The notes under the pieces are model-generated. The model was not told the origin of the DNA. It made no database searches and worked only from the letters and a program-made list of their open reading frames with translations. The position numbers were made by a program, and so were the translations under genes. Shown here piece after piece: positions 45,901 through 55,789 of a stretch of DNA of 64,000 bases (positions within the stretch are counted from its first letter, which is position 1; each line of letters begins with the position of its first letter). Origin of the DNA: Hyposmocoma kahamanoa (Eukaryota; Arthropoda; Insecta; Lepidoptera; Cosmopterigidae); NCBI RefSeq assembly GCF_003589595.1, contig NW_020654422.1, forward strand, positions 6,572,538-6,636,537. The letters are read 5' to 3'.

Positions 45901-48900
45901 CCTCAGATCGGGTCACGTGGATTTGAATTGATCTCTTTCCTCTCTGTTTCTCAAAATATTCTCCGTTAGCGTTAATGCACTTTTTCATACGAATAATCAA
46001 TTTTGAAAACATTTATGCCACTCCTCCGTGACAATCTCTGAAACATATTTTTCATGCTCTTCGACAGCCCCTTCAGGTGATGAAAATCGTTGACCTGCTT
46101 CTTAATTTTTGGAAATAAATAAAAGTCACAAGGTGTCAGGTCGGGACTGTACGCGGGATGGTTCATAAGGTCAACGTTGTTCACCTCCACAAATTCATTT
46201 GTCTGTCTGGCCGTGTGAGAACTGGCATTATCGTGGTGCAAGATGATACGGTGTTTACAGTTACTTGGTACTTGGTACTTGGTGCAACGGGCTGGTACCC
46301 GCAACTCGACGACAAAGCGCCTATTTTGCGTGTGGTGGGTGCAGGGTCCTACTCGTGCCACCCAAGCTCCTCCAGGAATCTCAGCAGCCTCCTTGGTTTG
46401 CTGAAGACTTCGGGGAGCGACCTTGGCACTCCAAGGTATTTTGCCCTGTAGTTGGCCACGCCGGAGCACTGAAGTAGGATGTGCGCAGCCGTTTCCTCCC
46501 CCTCCATGCACGCTCTGCATAGAGGGCTGTCTGTGATACCTAAATTGAAAAGGTGTTTATTATATGGACCATGACCCGTTAGGGCGGCAGTTAGAGTGCG
46601 AAGCTCTTGCCTTTTAAGTTTAATTAGTATTCGAAATAGACTGGCATTGAGCGTTGGGAGTGCTTCCCTCGCCTGTCTACAAACCGTAAGGGTGGTCCAT
46701 GTATTATTATGTGAAGATTTTGTACCTTTGTGTATAGTTGTTCTGGACCATTGGGAGGGGAGGGACACTATCGGTTCTGGTCCTACAGCGTCCGTCTCCG
46801 ACCCTTTCCTGGCTAGTTCATCTGCTGCATCATTGCCACGTGAGCCGCTGTGTCCTTTAATCCACTGAAGAGTTACGTGGTTTTGTATACATACCTCCAT
46901 GAGTGCTTGATGGCATTCGTAAATGAGCCCTGAGTTTATGTCATAGCTATTCAGTGCTTGAAGTACTGACATACTGTCGGAGAGTATTCGAATGGAGTAG
47001 TTCTTTACTCTTCTCGCTATGATTGCTTCTGCTGCCAACTTGATGCCCATGCATTCAGCCTGGAATACTGTGTTGTGGTCACCAAGCGGTGCTGATACCC
47101 TGATATTGAGGTCTTCTGAGAATACCCCAGTACCTGTTCCTGAGTTTGTTTTAGATCCGTCGGTGAAGACTCGGACCTCTCTGGGGTTCAGTCCTTCGTT
47201 GGGATCTTCAAATAATTGTATCTTGTATTTCTTGTCAAAGATGTATTGTTTTGGGATCCTATCCACAACCGCCTCCAGTAGCGGTTCCTCATTGACAGAC
47301 TTGTAGAGGATTTCTGTATGTGGGGTCCTCATGTGCTTCCAGAGGCCGGCTCTGTTTAGACGCACTGCTGTTGACGCCGCTTCCTGTCTGATGAACAGTG
47401 GGAGGGGTCGAAGGTCCAGCATCGCTTCGAGGGCCGCAGTTGGAGTTGTCCTCATGCAGCCCGTCGTCGCCATGCACGCTAGTCTTTGGAATTTGTCCAG
47501 TTTGTCGGTTGCGGTCGTCAGCTTGGTTCGTGGCCACCATACTATCGCGCCGTAACTGATCATGGGTCTTATCACCGCAGTGTAGAGCCATAGTGTAATC
47601 TTGGGTGAAAGTCCCCATTGTTTACCCACCATTCTATGGCACTGCCAGAAGGTGATAGTGGCTTTTTTAATTTTGTTGTCCATATGTTTGTTCCAGTTCA
47701 ACTTGTTGTCCAGGTGTTTACAGTTATTTTTACGGAGTTTGTCAATAATTTCCGGCAAACAAATGGTCGTGTACCAATCACTATTCACGATACAACGATT
47801 CTCCAATGCAAAAGTAGCCACGTTTCCGGTTTTATTAAAAAAAGAAGCAATCATCCGCTTAGAGGCACTTTACCCGCGCGCCACTTTGGTTGATTTCGGC
47901 TCATCTCGAAAGACCCATACGCTCGATTGCTGCTTTGTTTTGGGATTGTAATTATAAATCTACGTTTCGTTACTTGTTACTATGTCCCACACCAAATTTG
48001 ATGCCCCTTCGTTGAATCTGGTAAGCATGGCATTGCACCAAGTGACGCGATTCGTTTTTTGAGCCTCAGTCAAATTGTGTGGGATCCACCGAGAGCACAG
48101 CTTCTTCACACCCAAATGTTTGTGTGGTATTAATTGTATTTGACTCATGCCTATGCCTAAAGATGGCTGAATCTCATGGTATGTCACATGCTTATCTGTT
48201 TTGATCATACGGTGCACAGCATTGATGTTTTTGTTGTTCACAGCAGTGTACGGGCGACCATCACGAAATTCGTCACTGAGATTCACACGACCACGTTTGA
48301 ATTCTGCAAACCAGCTATAAATAATCGTCTTGCGTGGTGCTTCATCGCTAAAAGCAGTTTGAAGCCGAGCGAAGCTCCGCTGAGCTGTTAAATTACACTT
48401 AAACTCGTAGAAAATCAAACTACGAAAATTTTGACGAGTTAAATCTAGGGTGATGTAGACAACCAAATTCTAAAATGACGCCACAATGTAAAAACAAGTG
48501 ACAGTCAGTTGAAACAACTGTGAATACAGTAGTAGCTGTAGAATTACAGCCAAAGAGTTCCATTTTCAAATGTTGTAATTACTTTTTAAATATCTTAACT
48601 TTTATTCTAATAATATCAATACTCAGTACTCAAGCAACGTATCAAGTGTGTATGGAAGTTCTGGTTGCAGTATATCCTCTGTTGAGGTATGCTCGTCTGA
48701 AATCTTGCGACTATTGAAATCTCTCGACTTATCCAAAGGTGAGGGACCAGATTCTATTCCAGCTGTCCTTCTTGTAAACTGTGCTGATTCACTGGTAGTA
48801 CCAATCTCAATAATATTTAAACGATCAATTGGTGAAGGAGTCGTGCCTACAATTTGGAAGACAGCGTTCATTACTCCTGTACACAAAAAAGGAGACAAGC

Positions 48901-51900
48901 ACAATATTGAGAATTATAGACCAATTTCTAAGCTTTGTCTCATTGCTAAAATTTTTGAAAAACTAGTTTATAGACAGTTGTATGCTGCTCTAAAGACTTC
49001 CTTCAGTGAATGTCAGCATGGTTTTCTTAGTAACCGTTCCACAACGACAAATTTAGTTGAGGCCGCTGACCTTATATCTGCAGGTATGGAGGCTGGGGCT
49101 CAGGTAGACATTCTGTATACTGACTTTAGTAAATGTTTTGACCGTATTGACCATTCAGTTTTACTTGCTAAGCTGTCGATTGCCGGTGTGCATGGTGACC
49201 TGTTCAGATGGTTCTCTTCGTACATCGACAGACGCAGTCAGGCGGTGGTACTGTCGGGTTACAAGTCTAACTGGAATTTTGTTCCCTCGGGCGTGCCCCA
49301 GGGGTCTTTGCTGGGCCCGTTATTGTTCACCATATTTGTTAATGACATTCAATTATGCTTCCGTAACTCCGAAATATTACTCTATGCAGATGATATGAAA
49401 ATATTTAAGAGAGTACTATCAATTGAAGATGCACAGGAGCTACAAAGTGATCTAGATCGGTTTGTAGCTTGTTGTCATAGCAATAAATTAGATCTAAATG
49501 TGTCTAAGTGTTTTGTTGTATCTTACTCTCGTAAACGAGATATTATCAGCGAAGGTTATAGTGTTCAGGGGAGTTTCATTAATAGGGTGAACAATGTTAA
49601 GGATCTTGGCGTGTACTTTGATTCCCAATTGATCTTAGACAAACATATCGATAGTATTGTTACTAAAGCATATACAGCCATGGGATTTTTGATGCGGACT
49701 TGTAGTGATTTTTCTGACATTAAGCCTATAAAGGTACTCTATTGTTCTCTTGTACGTAGTCACCTTGAATATGCTTCTCAAGTGTGGAATCCCAGATACG
49801 AAGTTTATAAATCACGTATTGAAGCTATTCAGAAAAAATTCTTAAGGTATTTGGATTTCAAAACGAAGCAGCAAACTTCAGGCTATGTAGTGCGTTGTAA
49901 GCGTTATCATTTTGTTCCTCTCGATTTTAGGCGAAGAGTGAATGACATTTGTTTTCTTTCTAAAATAGTGAACAGTAAAGTTGACTCATCAAATTTATTG
50001 TCAAAGGTATCATTTAGAACTAACCTGTTGAGTTTAAGGCATCACTCGGTATTTAGTGTACCCAATGCGAGGACTAATTACCGACAAAATTCATTTCTTG
50101 TCAGAGCAGTGAATGAGTTCAACCAATCGTCTTTGGATACTGATATTGATATATTTAGTACCAGCGTCGACTCGATTCGGCGTCTACTTACTAAACAATA
50201 TTTTAAAAATTAAGTTTACTAGCTCTATTTTGTGCGGTTGGCTAAACTGTGTGTTTTGTGTTAATATTATNNNNNNNNNNNNNNNNNNNNNNNNNNNNNN
50301 NNNNNNNNNNNNNNNNNNNNNNNNNNNNNNNNNNNNNNNNNNNNNNNNNNNNNNNNNNNNNNNNNNNNNNNNNNNNNNNNNNNNNNNNNNNNNNNNNNNN
50401 NNNNNNNNNNNNNNNNNNNNNNNNNNNNNNNNNNNNNNNNNNNNNNNNNNNNNNNNNNNNNNNNNNNNNNNNNNNNNNNNNNNNNNNNNNNNNNNNNNNN
50501 NNNNNNNNNNNNNNNNNNNNNNNNNNNNNNNNNNNNNNNNNNNNNNNNNNNNNNNNNNNNNNNNNNNNNNNNNNNNNNNNNNNNNNNNNNNNNNNNNNNN
50601 NNNNNNNNNNNNNNNNNNNNNNNNNNNNNNNNNNNNNNNNNNNNNNNNNNNNNNNNNNNNNNNNNNNNNNCGATTCGGCGTCTACTTACTAAACAATATT
50701 TTAAAAATTAAGTTTACTAGCTCTATTTTGTGCGGTTGGCTAAACTGTGTGTTTTGTGTTAATATTATGTTATTATTATTATTGTTCTCACTATTGTTAT
50801 TATTTACATTTTTCTCTTTCCTGCATCTGCTTGTCTTCCTATAGTTAATTAATGTTTTCTCTTTCCTTTGTGTGACTTAATGTTACTTTAAAAATTAATT
50901 TTGCTTAGCATTTGGTAGTGTATTCGTTTATTGAAGTTGTAATCTTGGTTTTTCTTAATTTATTTTATTTTATTTTGCTGTTTACCAAAACTTACTTACA
51001 TTATTTTTTAAGCTATTTGTGGAGATTTATAATTAGCATTGTAACTTGTAATATTATCACTTATTTGTATTAATTTAGCTGTTAATCTCCCTAAAATAAA
51101 TAAATAAATAAATAAATAAATATTGTTTATGTAAGTGGCCATCCGGAAACTTATAGTGTGCCCTATGTATTATGGAATTGCCAATAGTTAAACATACTTT
51201 AATATTTTTTAGTTTTTACTCTTTTCACAAATTGCAATCCTTGACTTACAAACTTTTCAATATTTGAATTTTATTATATTAGTAAGTTTGACAGCTATGA
51301 ATTAAAGCAATGTGAACTAAGTTTTTATTTTAATCTGCCCTTATAATGTTTCATTATTTGTATAATACCTTTTTTACATTTGTCTGTAATGGATTTTGCT
51401 TCCTCGAAACAAATAATTGTCAATACCTGTTTACTGCCTGACCATAATAACTTAATAAGACAAGGTTTTTGTTTCGATTATAAATATGATAATGGACCAT
51501 TTGTTTCGTTTCTATTTTAGTCCGTTACGCTTTGCAACCGCATTGAAATGAATCATTAAAAAAAATTACTAGATCATATACGCTTAAATCGATCTTCATA
51601 ATAATCGAATCATACGTATGTGTATCCCTAGTTCTGTTCAACTCTATAAGTTAACCTTAAATTGTTTGATAAATGTTGATGATTTGCAAGAGTAACGAGA
51701 GAGTCATATAGTACATAATCAATGGTTAGAATATCTTTTTTGTAAGAACATACTTTGCTATTTCATTGAAAAAGAAGTTAACTCGAGATTTTCACTATGC
51801 CTCTCAATAAAATTGAGAGGCATAGTGAAAATCTCGAGTTAACTTTTGAGGCACTTAGATATTTTTACCACCAAGCAGTAATATATAACCATTTCTGCGT

Positions 51901-53438
51901 TCCGGTTTCGAAGGGTAACTAGTGCTGGCGAAACTACAGGCAGACTTGACAATTTGGGGGATAATCGTAGCGGTAATACACCCTCACATCTTTGCGATTT
52001 GAAACTGAGTAGCTTATTGCAAGTGTTATGGCTAGGCGTGTCACAAACCACCAAGCGTTCGACTTGTTCGTCCCGTCTCTTGATATTATAAAAAAAAAGT
52101 AACGCAGGTACAGCCAGCAAGTAAACGGCATAGTAACCTATAGACAATTTACCTGTTCCATTATATCAATATTGTCCCTGAATTGTATAGTTCCGGTTGG
52201 GGGTTTTTTCGGCAATTTCACTGCTATTGTTTCAGTCCCAGGATTGTTGCTACAAGAAAATTTTATTATGTAGATACAGCTTTTACAGTTAGATAACCAT
52301 GTGTTAGGTGTATGAGAGGCAGGCGGGGAGAGGTCAGAAATGTTATACTTACTTAAATAAGCCAGTTGTTGACTAAGGACAGAATTGCGGCCGTGAATAT
52401 GGGCGAAGGAATAAAGTCAACGACCTTAACCCATTCTTGCCCGCCGTGCCAATTTGAGAACACTTATATTGTTCTTGAGAACTGCTTTCCCAGTTCCAAA
52501 AACCGGTTAAAGAATTTTAGTAGCAGTAGGTAAAGCTCCTCGTGAATGAGTTCGTCCAGCAAAGTACTGCCAACTTATCTATTTTTGCTGCCAAGCAGTA
52601 ATGTGAGCATTACCTACAGCGTTTGGGTTTTGAAGGGTAACGATGCTGGCGAAATTATTAGTACATGGGACTTGTCAACTTAATATGTTTCAGAGTCATG
52701 AGCGCAGTGGCAGTGCCCCTCATATCTTTGTGAGTTATAGCTCTGAGTGGTTGCACCACCAGGCGCACGATTTGTTTGTCCTATCACTTGGTATCCTTAA
52801 AAAAGAATGATGATGGTGATGATGAAATGAAATTAAATTTCCAAATTTATTATGTTCTTGGTAATGTTCACATGACCATATTATCAACAACTCATACAGT
52901 TTAAGATCAGATAATGTAAATTTAACGTTTCAGGGTGACGCTCGGCGGTGGCGGTGCCCCTTAGATTTTTGCGATTTAAAGCTCTGAAGGGTACTGTATC
53001 TGGATGGGCGTATCGCTTACCACCAAGAGCATGACTTGTTCGTCCCGTCGCTTGAAAAAAAAGAAATTAAACAATGAAAATTTCACCAACCTTACGAAAT
53101 TTAGCCCCTGAATTTTTTCATCCCAAGTCCAATGTCCGCCTTCATAGATCCTCATACTTTCTTCATCATCTTCATCGGTATCACACATTTGTTCTGTCAT
53201 CAAAGTAAACGTTCATTATAAATAGAAACTAAAGTCGGTAGCATCGGTAAGTATAAATCCTGGGCTCGTAGTCAGGTTTGACTCTCTGGTCCACAGAATA
53301 TTTTTTTATTTCTGTCCCAGAACTCTCTTCTGTGCGTGATTCCGACTAGCACTAAATCGATTAGATTAACTAAAAATTAAAACTGCTAGAAGAATGGCTC
53401 CTTAACTCACCGTAATAATCCATTGTTACAGAGTCCAT
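42937..53438 (-). CDS. PPP1R36: PPP1R36-like protein phosphatase 1 regulatory subunit
   Basis: Ten minus-strand exons join in frame: 53438-53411, 53193-53091, 52249-52153, 44919-44854, 44768-44637, 44333-44185, 44089-43956, 43864-43516, 43471-43301 and 43060-42937, giving 450 aa (human PPP1R36 is about 420). The N-terminus has GHWTWDEKIQGLNF; the core has VTLQDVKDIALF, RFIRALIFCCQYYLQ, EYRDNLADVRLLVAKEYCTM, HHMGYSKRKHSLSDRDARLF, MCVQIVWLALGR and ELEVNRIFKSEIFN. This pattern (regular helices, CxxxxW.AxxR then E.EV.R.F.S..FN) matches my memory of the PPP1R36 family, whose human member binds and inhibits PP1. No classical RVxF motif is obvious. The donor after exon 2 (AAG|GTTGGT) is weak, and the exon 6/7 junction is uncertain: alternative acceptors at 44108 and 44099 keep a different phase. 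Intron 3 is 7.2 kb of transposons. Confidence 0.68.
45026..45083 (-). mobile_element. Second LINE 3'-end scrap
   Basis: These 58 bp match the 3' end of the LINE at 46264-47713, ending in CCAAGTACCAAGTAAA on the minus strand. The flanks TTCAAAGCATTT and TTCAATGCATAT look like a diverged target duplication. Confidence 0.7.
45972..48466 (-). pseudogene. mariner transposase pseudogene (copy 2)
   Basis: The N-terminal half is open from 48466 to 47960 (LDLTRQNFRSLIFYEF, then the helix-turn-helix and VKKLCSRWIPHNLTEAQK). The original ATG is changed to CTAG; an upstream in-frame ATG exists. The catalytic region continues at 47854-47714 (ASFFNKTGNVATFALENRC), is cut by the LINE, and resumes after 46263 with HHDNASSHTARQTNEF and YSPDLTPCDFYLFPK. 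Confidence 0.85.
46264..47713 (-). mobile_element. 5'-truncated LINE with RNase H (LOA/I-type) inside mariner copy 2
   Basis: The flanks GTGTTTACAGTTA at 46251-46263 and 47714-47726 are an exact 13-bp target duplication. On the minus strand an open frame, stopping at 46349, encodes the RT thumb (LDNKLNWNKHM, RPMISYGAIVWWP), then RNase H with its four acidic positions (VFTDGSKTNSG, FQAECMGIKLA, RILSDSMSVLQAL, GNDAADELA), then a C-terminal CRACMEGEETAAHILLQC zinc motif. The 3' end is a fixed CCAAGTACCAAGTACCAAGTAA tail, given as three copies of CCAAGTA. The RNase H domain places it among LOA/I/Ingi-like clades rather than jockey. Confidence 0.88.
48648..50213 (+). CDS. LINE reverse transcriptase, open frame
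   Basis: This 521-codon frame has all RT motifs: IENYRPISKLCLIAKIFEKL (motif 1-2), YTDFSKCFDRIDH with catalytic Asp (motif A), GVPQGSLLGPLLF (B), LYADDMKIF (C), LDLNVSKC (D) and NNVKDLGVYFD (thumb entry). The C-terminal tail ends DSIRRLLTKQYFKN. The first Met lies inside the truncated protein, so this is not a native start; the endonuclease and ORF1 are gone. The frame has no stop, so insertion is recent relative to other LINEs here. The clade is jockey/CR1-like by sequence feel only. Confidence 0.88.
   Translation: MYGSSGCSISSVEVCSSEILRLLKSLDLSKGEGPDSIPAVLLVNCADSLVVPISIIFKRSIGEGVVPTIWKTAFITPVHKKGDKHNIENYRPISKLCLIAKIFEKLVYRQLYAALKTSFSECQHGFLSNRSTTTNLVEAADLISAGMEAGAQVDILYTDFSKCFDRIDHSVLLAKLSIAGVHGDLFRWFSSYIDRRSQAVVLSGYKSNWNFVPSGVPQGSLLGPLLFTIFVNDIQLCFRNSEILLYADDMKIFKRVLSIEDAQELQSDLDRFVACCHSNKLDLNVSKCFVVSYSRKRDIISEGYSVQGSFINRVNNVKDLGVYFDSQLILDKHIDSIVTKAYTAMGFLMRTCSDFSDIKPIKVLYCSLVRSHLEYASQVWNPRYEVYKSRIEAIQKKFLRYLDFKTKQQTSGYVVRCKRYHFVPLDFRRRVNDICFLSKIVNSKVDSSNLLSKVSFRTNLLSLRHHSVFSVPNARTNYRQNSFLVRAVNEFNQSSLDTDIDIFSTSVDSIRRLLTKQYFKN
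50271..50670. other. Assembly gap (400 N), probably false
   Basis: The 98 bases before it (50173-50270, CGATTCGGCG ... AATATTAT) are repeated without a difference directly after it (50671-50768). Two contig ends seem to overlap but were left unjoined. Confidence 0.9.
51775..51845. repeat. Perfect 34-bp palindrome with 3-base loop
   Basis: AAGTTAACTCGAGATTTTCA...CTCAAT returns exactly inverted after AAA. It lies in intron 3 of the PPP1R36-like gene. The surrounding 51166-51868 shows nothing else. Confidence 0.9.
51869..52090 (-). repeat. Dispersed repeat family A, copy 6
   Basis: On the minus strand it runs from ATATCAAGAGACGGGACGAA to ACTGCTTGGTGG. It lies about 60 bp from an exon of the PPP1R36-like gene. 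Confidence 0.65.
52522..52796 (-). repeat. Dispersed repeat family A, copy 7
   Basis: This nearly full copy includes GGACGAACTCATTCACGAGG at its 3' end (minus strand) and GGGGCACTGCCACTGCGCTC in the middle. Confidence 0.65.
52931..53054 (-). repeat. Dispersed repeat family A, copy 8 (5' half)
   Basis: On the minus strand it runs CAAGCGACGGGACGAACAAG to CACCCTGAAACG. It ends about 37 bp from exon 2 of the PPP1R36-like gene. Confidence 0.65.
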
Positions 53439-54019
53439 TGTTCAATAAATTCTGTTACTGCTTTTGCACGAAAACTTAAGAAACCATCACAATAATTATA
53501 TTGTAACCTAAATATTGTCTATATAGTAGGTATATCAAAATTAATCTAAAATTAATATTAATTCAAGCAATTTGAAAAGCCTGATTTGTAAATATGAGTA
53601 AAATTTTTGGCATGCAAGTAATCTTCAAATGCTAAACAAAGCCACATTGATTGTGCATAGAAAATTATGCCACTTTCAAGTTCAAGGTTCACTAGTTTTA
53701 AAATAGCTTTAAAAAGTTTTAAAACCTTGAATATACATTTTCTTTTACATTTAGCCGGGAAATTACGAAACAAAAAATCTAAAAGGTCAAACTAAGTAAT
53801 GATTTAGACACATTTAAAGTGGTCAATTTTATCTGAACGCCCAGTGCCCATAATAAACAAATAAATGAAAAATCGACCTCAAATTGTGGAATTACATCTA
53901 TTTGTCAAGTTTTATTGAATTTGGTTAACGGAAACTGGGTGAAATCCAAATTAAAAAAAATTAAATTTGAATGAGACAACTAATGAGGCACTTTTCCATT
54001 TTCCGTCAAAAAAAAGAAA
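53439..54019. promoter_or_regulatory. Upstream region of the PPP1R36-like gene
   Basis: This AT-rich sequence lies 5' of the minus-strand start. No core promoter motif was identified and no other gene was seen. Confidence 0.35.
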
Positions 54020-54190
54020 CCACACATAGACAACTACAAATTACACCCAAACTACTAATACTAAACTAATATATACATATAAATATGCCGTATATATATA
54101 TATATATACGGCCTACATGTTTATATATATATATATTTTTTCTCCCGGCCCGGGAATCGAAACCGGGACCTCTGAGTGGCAGATCGGCAT
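54020..54190 (-). repeat. SINE family B, copy 5, broken by a (TA)n run
   Basis: The B box on minus strand is GGTTTCGATTCCCGG and the tail end is CACACATAGACAACTAC on plus. An expanded TATATA microsatellite splits the body at about 54090-54136. Confidence 0.65.
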
Positions 54191-54822
54191 GATATAAAAA
54201 TCGAAATCGGTTCACAAATGTCGGAGTAATATAGTACAATACACAAAAAATACAGTTGAATTGAGAATATATATGACGTTAGAGTTAAGCTGAGGCTAGT
54301 TAATGGTTTAGTCCCTAAAAACTTCTCGGTATTGAAAAGCAGTTTTTATGGCATAATATTAATAAACAGGTCTCATTAACTACTTTGAGAACTTTAATAT
54401 TCTCATATATTCCTAATTCGGTTAGACGTCGAAAATCCACAGAGGCTACATTCTTCCTGAACAATAAGATAAAATAAAAAGACAACGGTTTTTCTTGATC
54501 CAAAAAAAATTTTCTAACTTACTCTTACCTCCCTCCCGGTCTCCCATGCCATCCTCAAAAGTAACGTTACGTTGTTAATGTATACAAATGACTTAATAAT
54601 TGAATTCTAAATAAGAGAATGTTCGCAATTTTACTATAAAGTCGATACTGCATTAGAGTGTCCAGGCTCGACTTGGGGCTCGAGTTACAAAAGTATCTAA
54701 TGGACTCCAATATAACATTCTTACGCATATTTATTAAAAATAATTATAGGTTTATCTCGCTGGCTACTATATTTGAGAAGGTGTACGACGGTGTTCTTGA
54801 TATGCATTTCAATAAACACTTA

Positions 54823-55024
54823 TTCCCCGTTCACACGGCATTGCACTGCACGTTTTTTTTTGCCGTATTCGATGTGCGTTTGTATGTATGTGCGTTTTTT
54901 TGCAGGACAAATACCGTGTGAACCACAGGTGTGAACGGTTCTATATCTAATGTATGCGCCACTATTTGTTCGGTTCGGATTTATACTGTAAAAAACGTGC
55001 AGTGCAACGCGGTGTGAACGGGGG
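54823..55024. mobile_element. 200-bp MITE with CCCCGTTCACAC ends
   Basis: The left end CCCCGTTCACACGGCATTGC and, inverted from the right, CCCCGTTCACACCGCGTTGC are close inverses over more than 30 bp. It splits the RT frame between NKHL and QLHDNQFG. CTT on each side may be a 3-bp target duplication. Confidence 0.8.
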
Positions 55025-55125
55025 CTTGCAATTGCATGATAACCAGTTCGGAATTAGACCTAAATTATCAACAGAAAATGCAATTATGCCTCAAGCGTAC
55101 TGTTAATTACTACATTAGCCGACAA

Positions 55126-55487
55126 CAGCGGCGGATTTGCCCTAAGGCCCAGTAGGCCCGGGCCTAGGGCGGCCAATCGAGACAAAAAATTCACTGAGGA
55201 CTGATGATAACTAGAAATAACTCAAAGTACCTAAATATTCTAAAGGCTCACGCACATTATGGCGGGCCGTATTGCACCGCATCGTATAACAATAATCTGT
55301 CTAAATCACCTTCGTACATTTTATGTCTAAAATATAGATTTGTTACATATCTGTAATGTAATGTATAATCACTACATCACTACGCCTGTCTGTCTGATTG
55401 CGATAAACTCAAAAACTACTGAACGGACGCTGGTACTGACTACATGGCCTAGGACCTAGACCAGCCAAGATTGCAAATCCGCCACTG
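55126..55487. mobile_element. hAT MITE, 362 bp, exact 8-bp target duplication
   Basis: GCCGACAA is present at 55118-55125 and 55488-55495. The ends are CAGCGGCGGATTTGC and (inverted) CAGTGGCGGATTTGC, matching the CAG...CTG termini of hAT elements. The interior has a short Lep1-like phrase (AAACTCAAAAACTACTGAAC). Confidence 0.9.
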
Positions 55488-55642
55488 GCCGACAATTGAG
55501 GGCGTTCGACCTGGTCTCCTGTGACATGTTATGGAACAAAATTAAAGGACGCACATATCCCGCCCGAAATTATTAACATCTTAAAATACTGGTATGAGGG
55601 TCAGATAAACAATATTCGATGGACAGAAAACGAAACGAAAAT

Positions 55643-55680
55643 GAAAATGATTTCGACAATGATTTGTCGAAATCATTTTC
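55643..55680. repeat. Perfect 16-bp hairpin inside the decayed LINE
   Basis: GAAAATGATTTCGACA, 6-base loop, then the exact inverse. It interrupts the RT frame just before CGVRQGG. Confidence 0.75.
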
Positions 55681-55789
55681 TTTGGAGTGTGGAGTGAGAC
55701 AGGGGGGTTGATGTCGCCTATTCTCTTCGACATATATAGGAACGATTTGATTGACACGCTCAGCAGCACGCATATCGGCTGCCATACGT

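Larger units (their letters stand above)
48594..51117 (+). mobile_element. 5'-truncated LINE (jockey/CR1-type) inside mariner copy 2
   Basis: It lies between AAATAT (48588-48593) and AAATAT (51118-51123), which are adjacent in mariner copy 1. It ends in (AAAT)n. It holds a full-length RT but no endonuclease, and contains the third N gap. Confidence 0.85.
45944..51165 (-). mobile_element. mariner copy 2, split by two nested LINEs
   Basis: It is the same family as 37069-38351. The pieces are 45944-46263, 47714-48593 and 51118-51165. The right terminal repeat (CCGGAAACTTATAGTGTGCC, 51143-51162) is present; the left is lost. Taking out the two insertions restores collinearity with copy 1. It lies in intron 3 of the PPP1R36-like gene. 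Confidence 0.88.

Noticed and set aside
50113..50844. 243-codon frame across the third gap
   Set aside because: N-filled, and its ends repeat each other because of the duplicated 98 bp.
52370..52445. Extra PPP1R36-like exon (WVKVVDFIPSPIF on minus)
   Set aside because: It runs into TAA before the donor and would break the frame between 53091 and 52249, which already join in phase. Probably repeat-derived.
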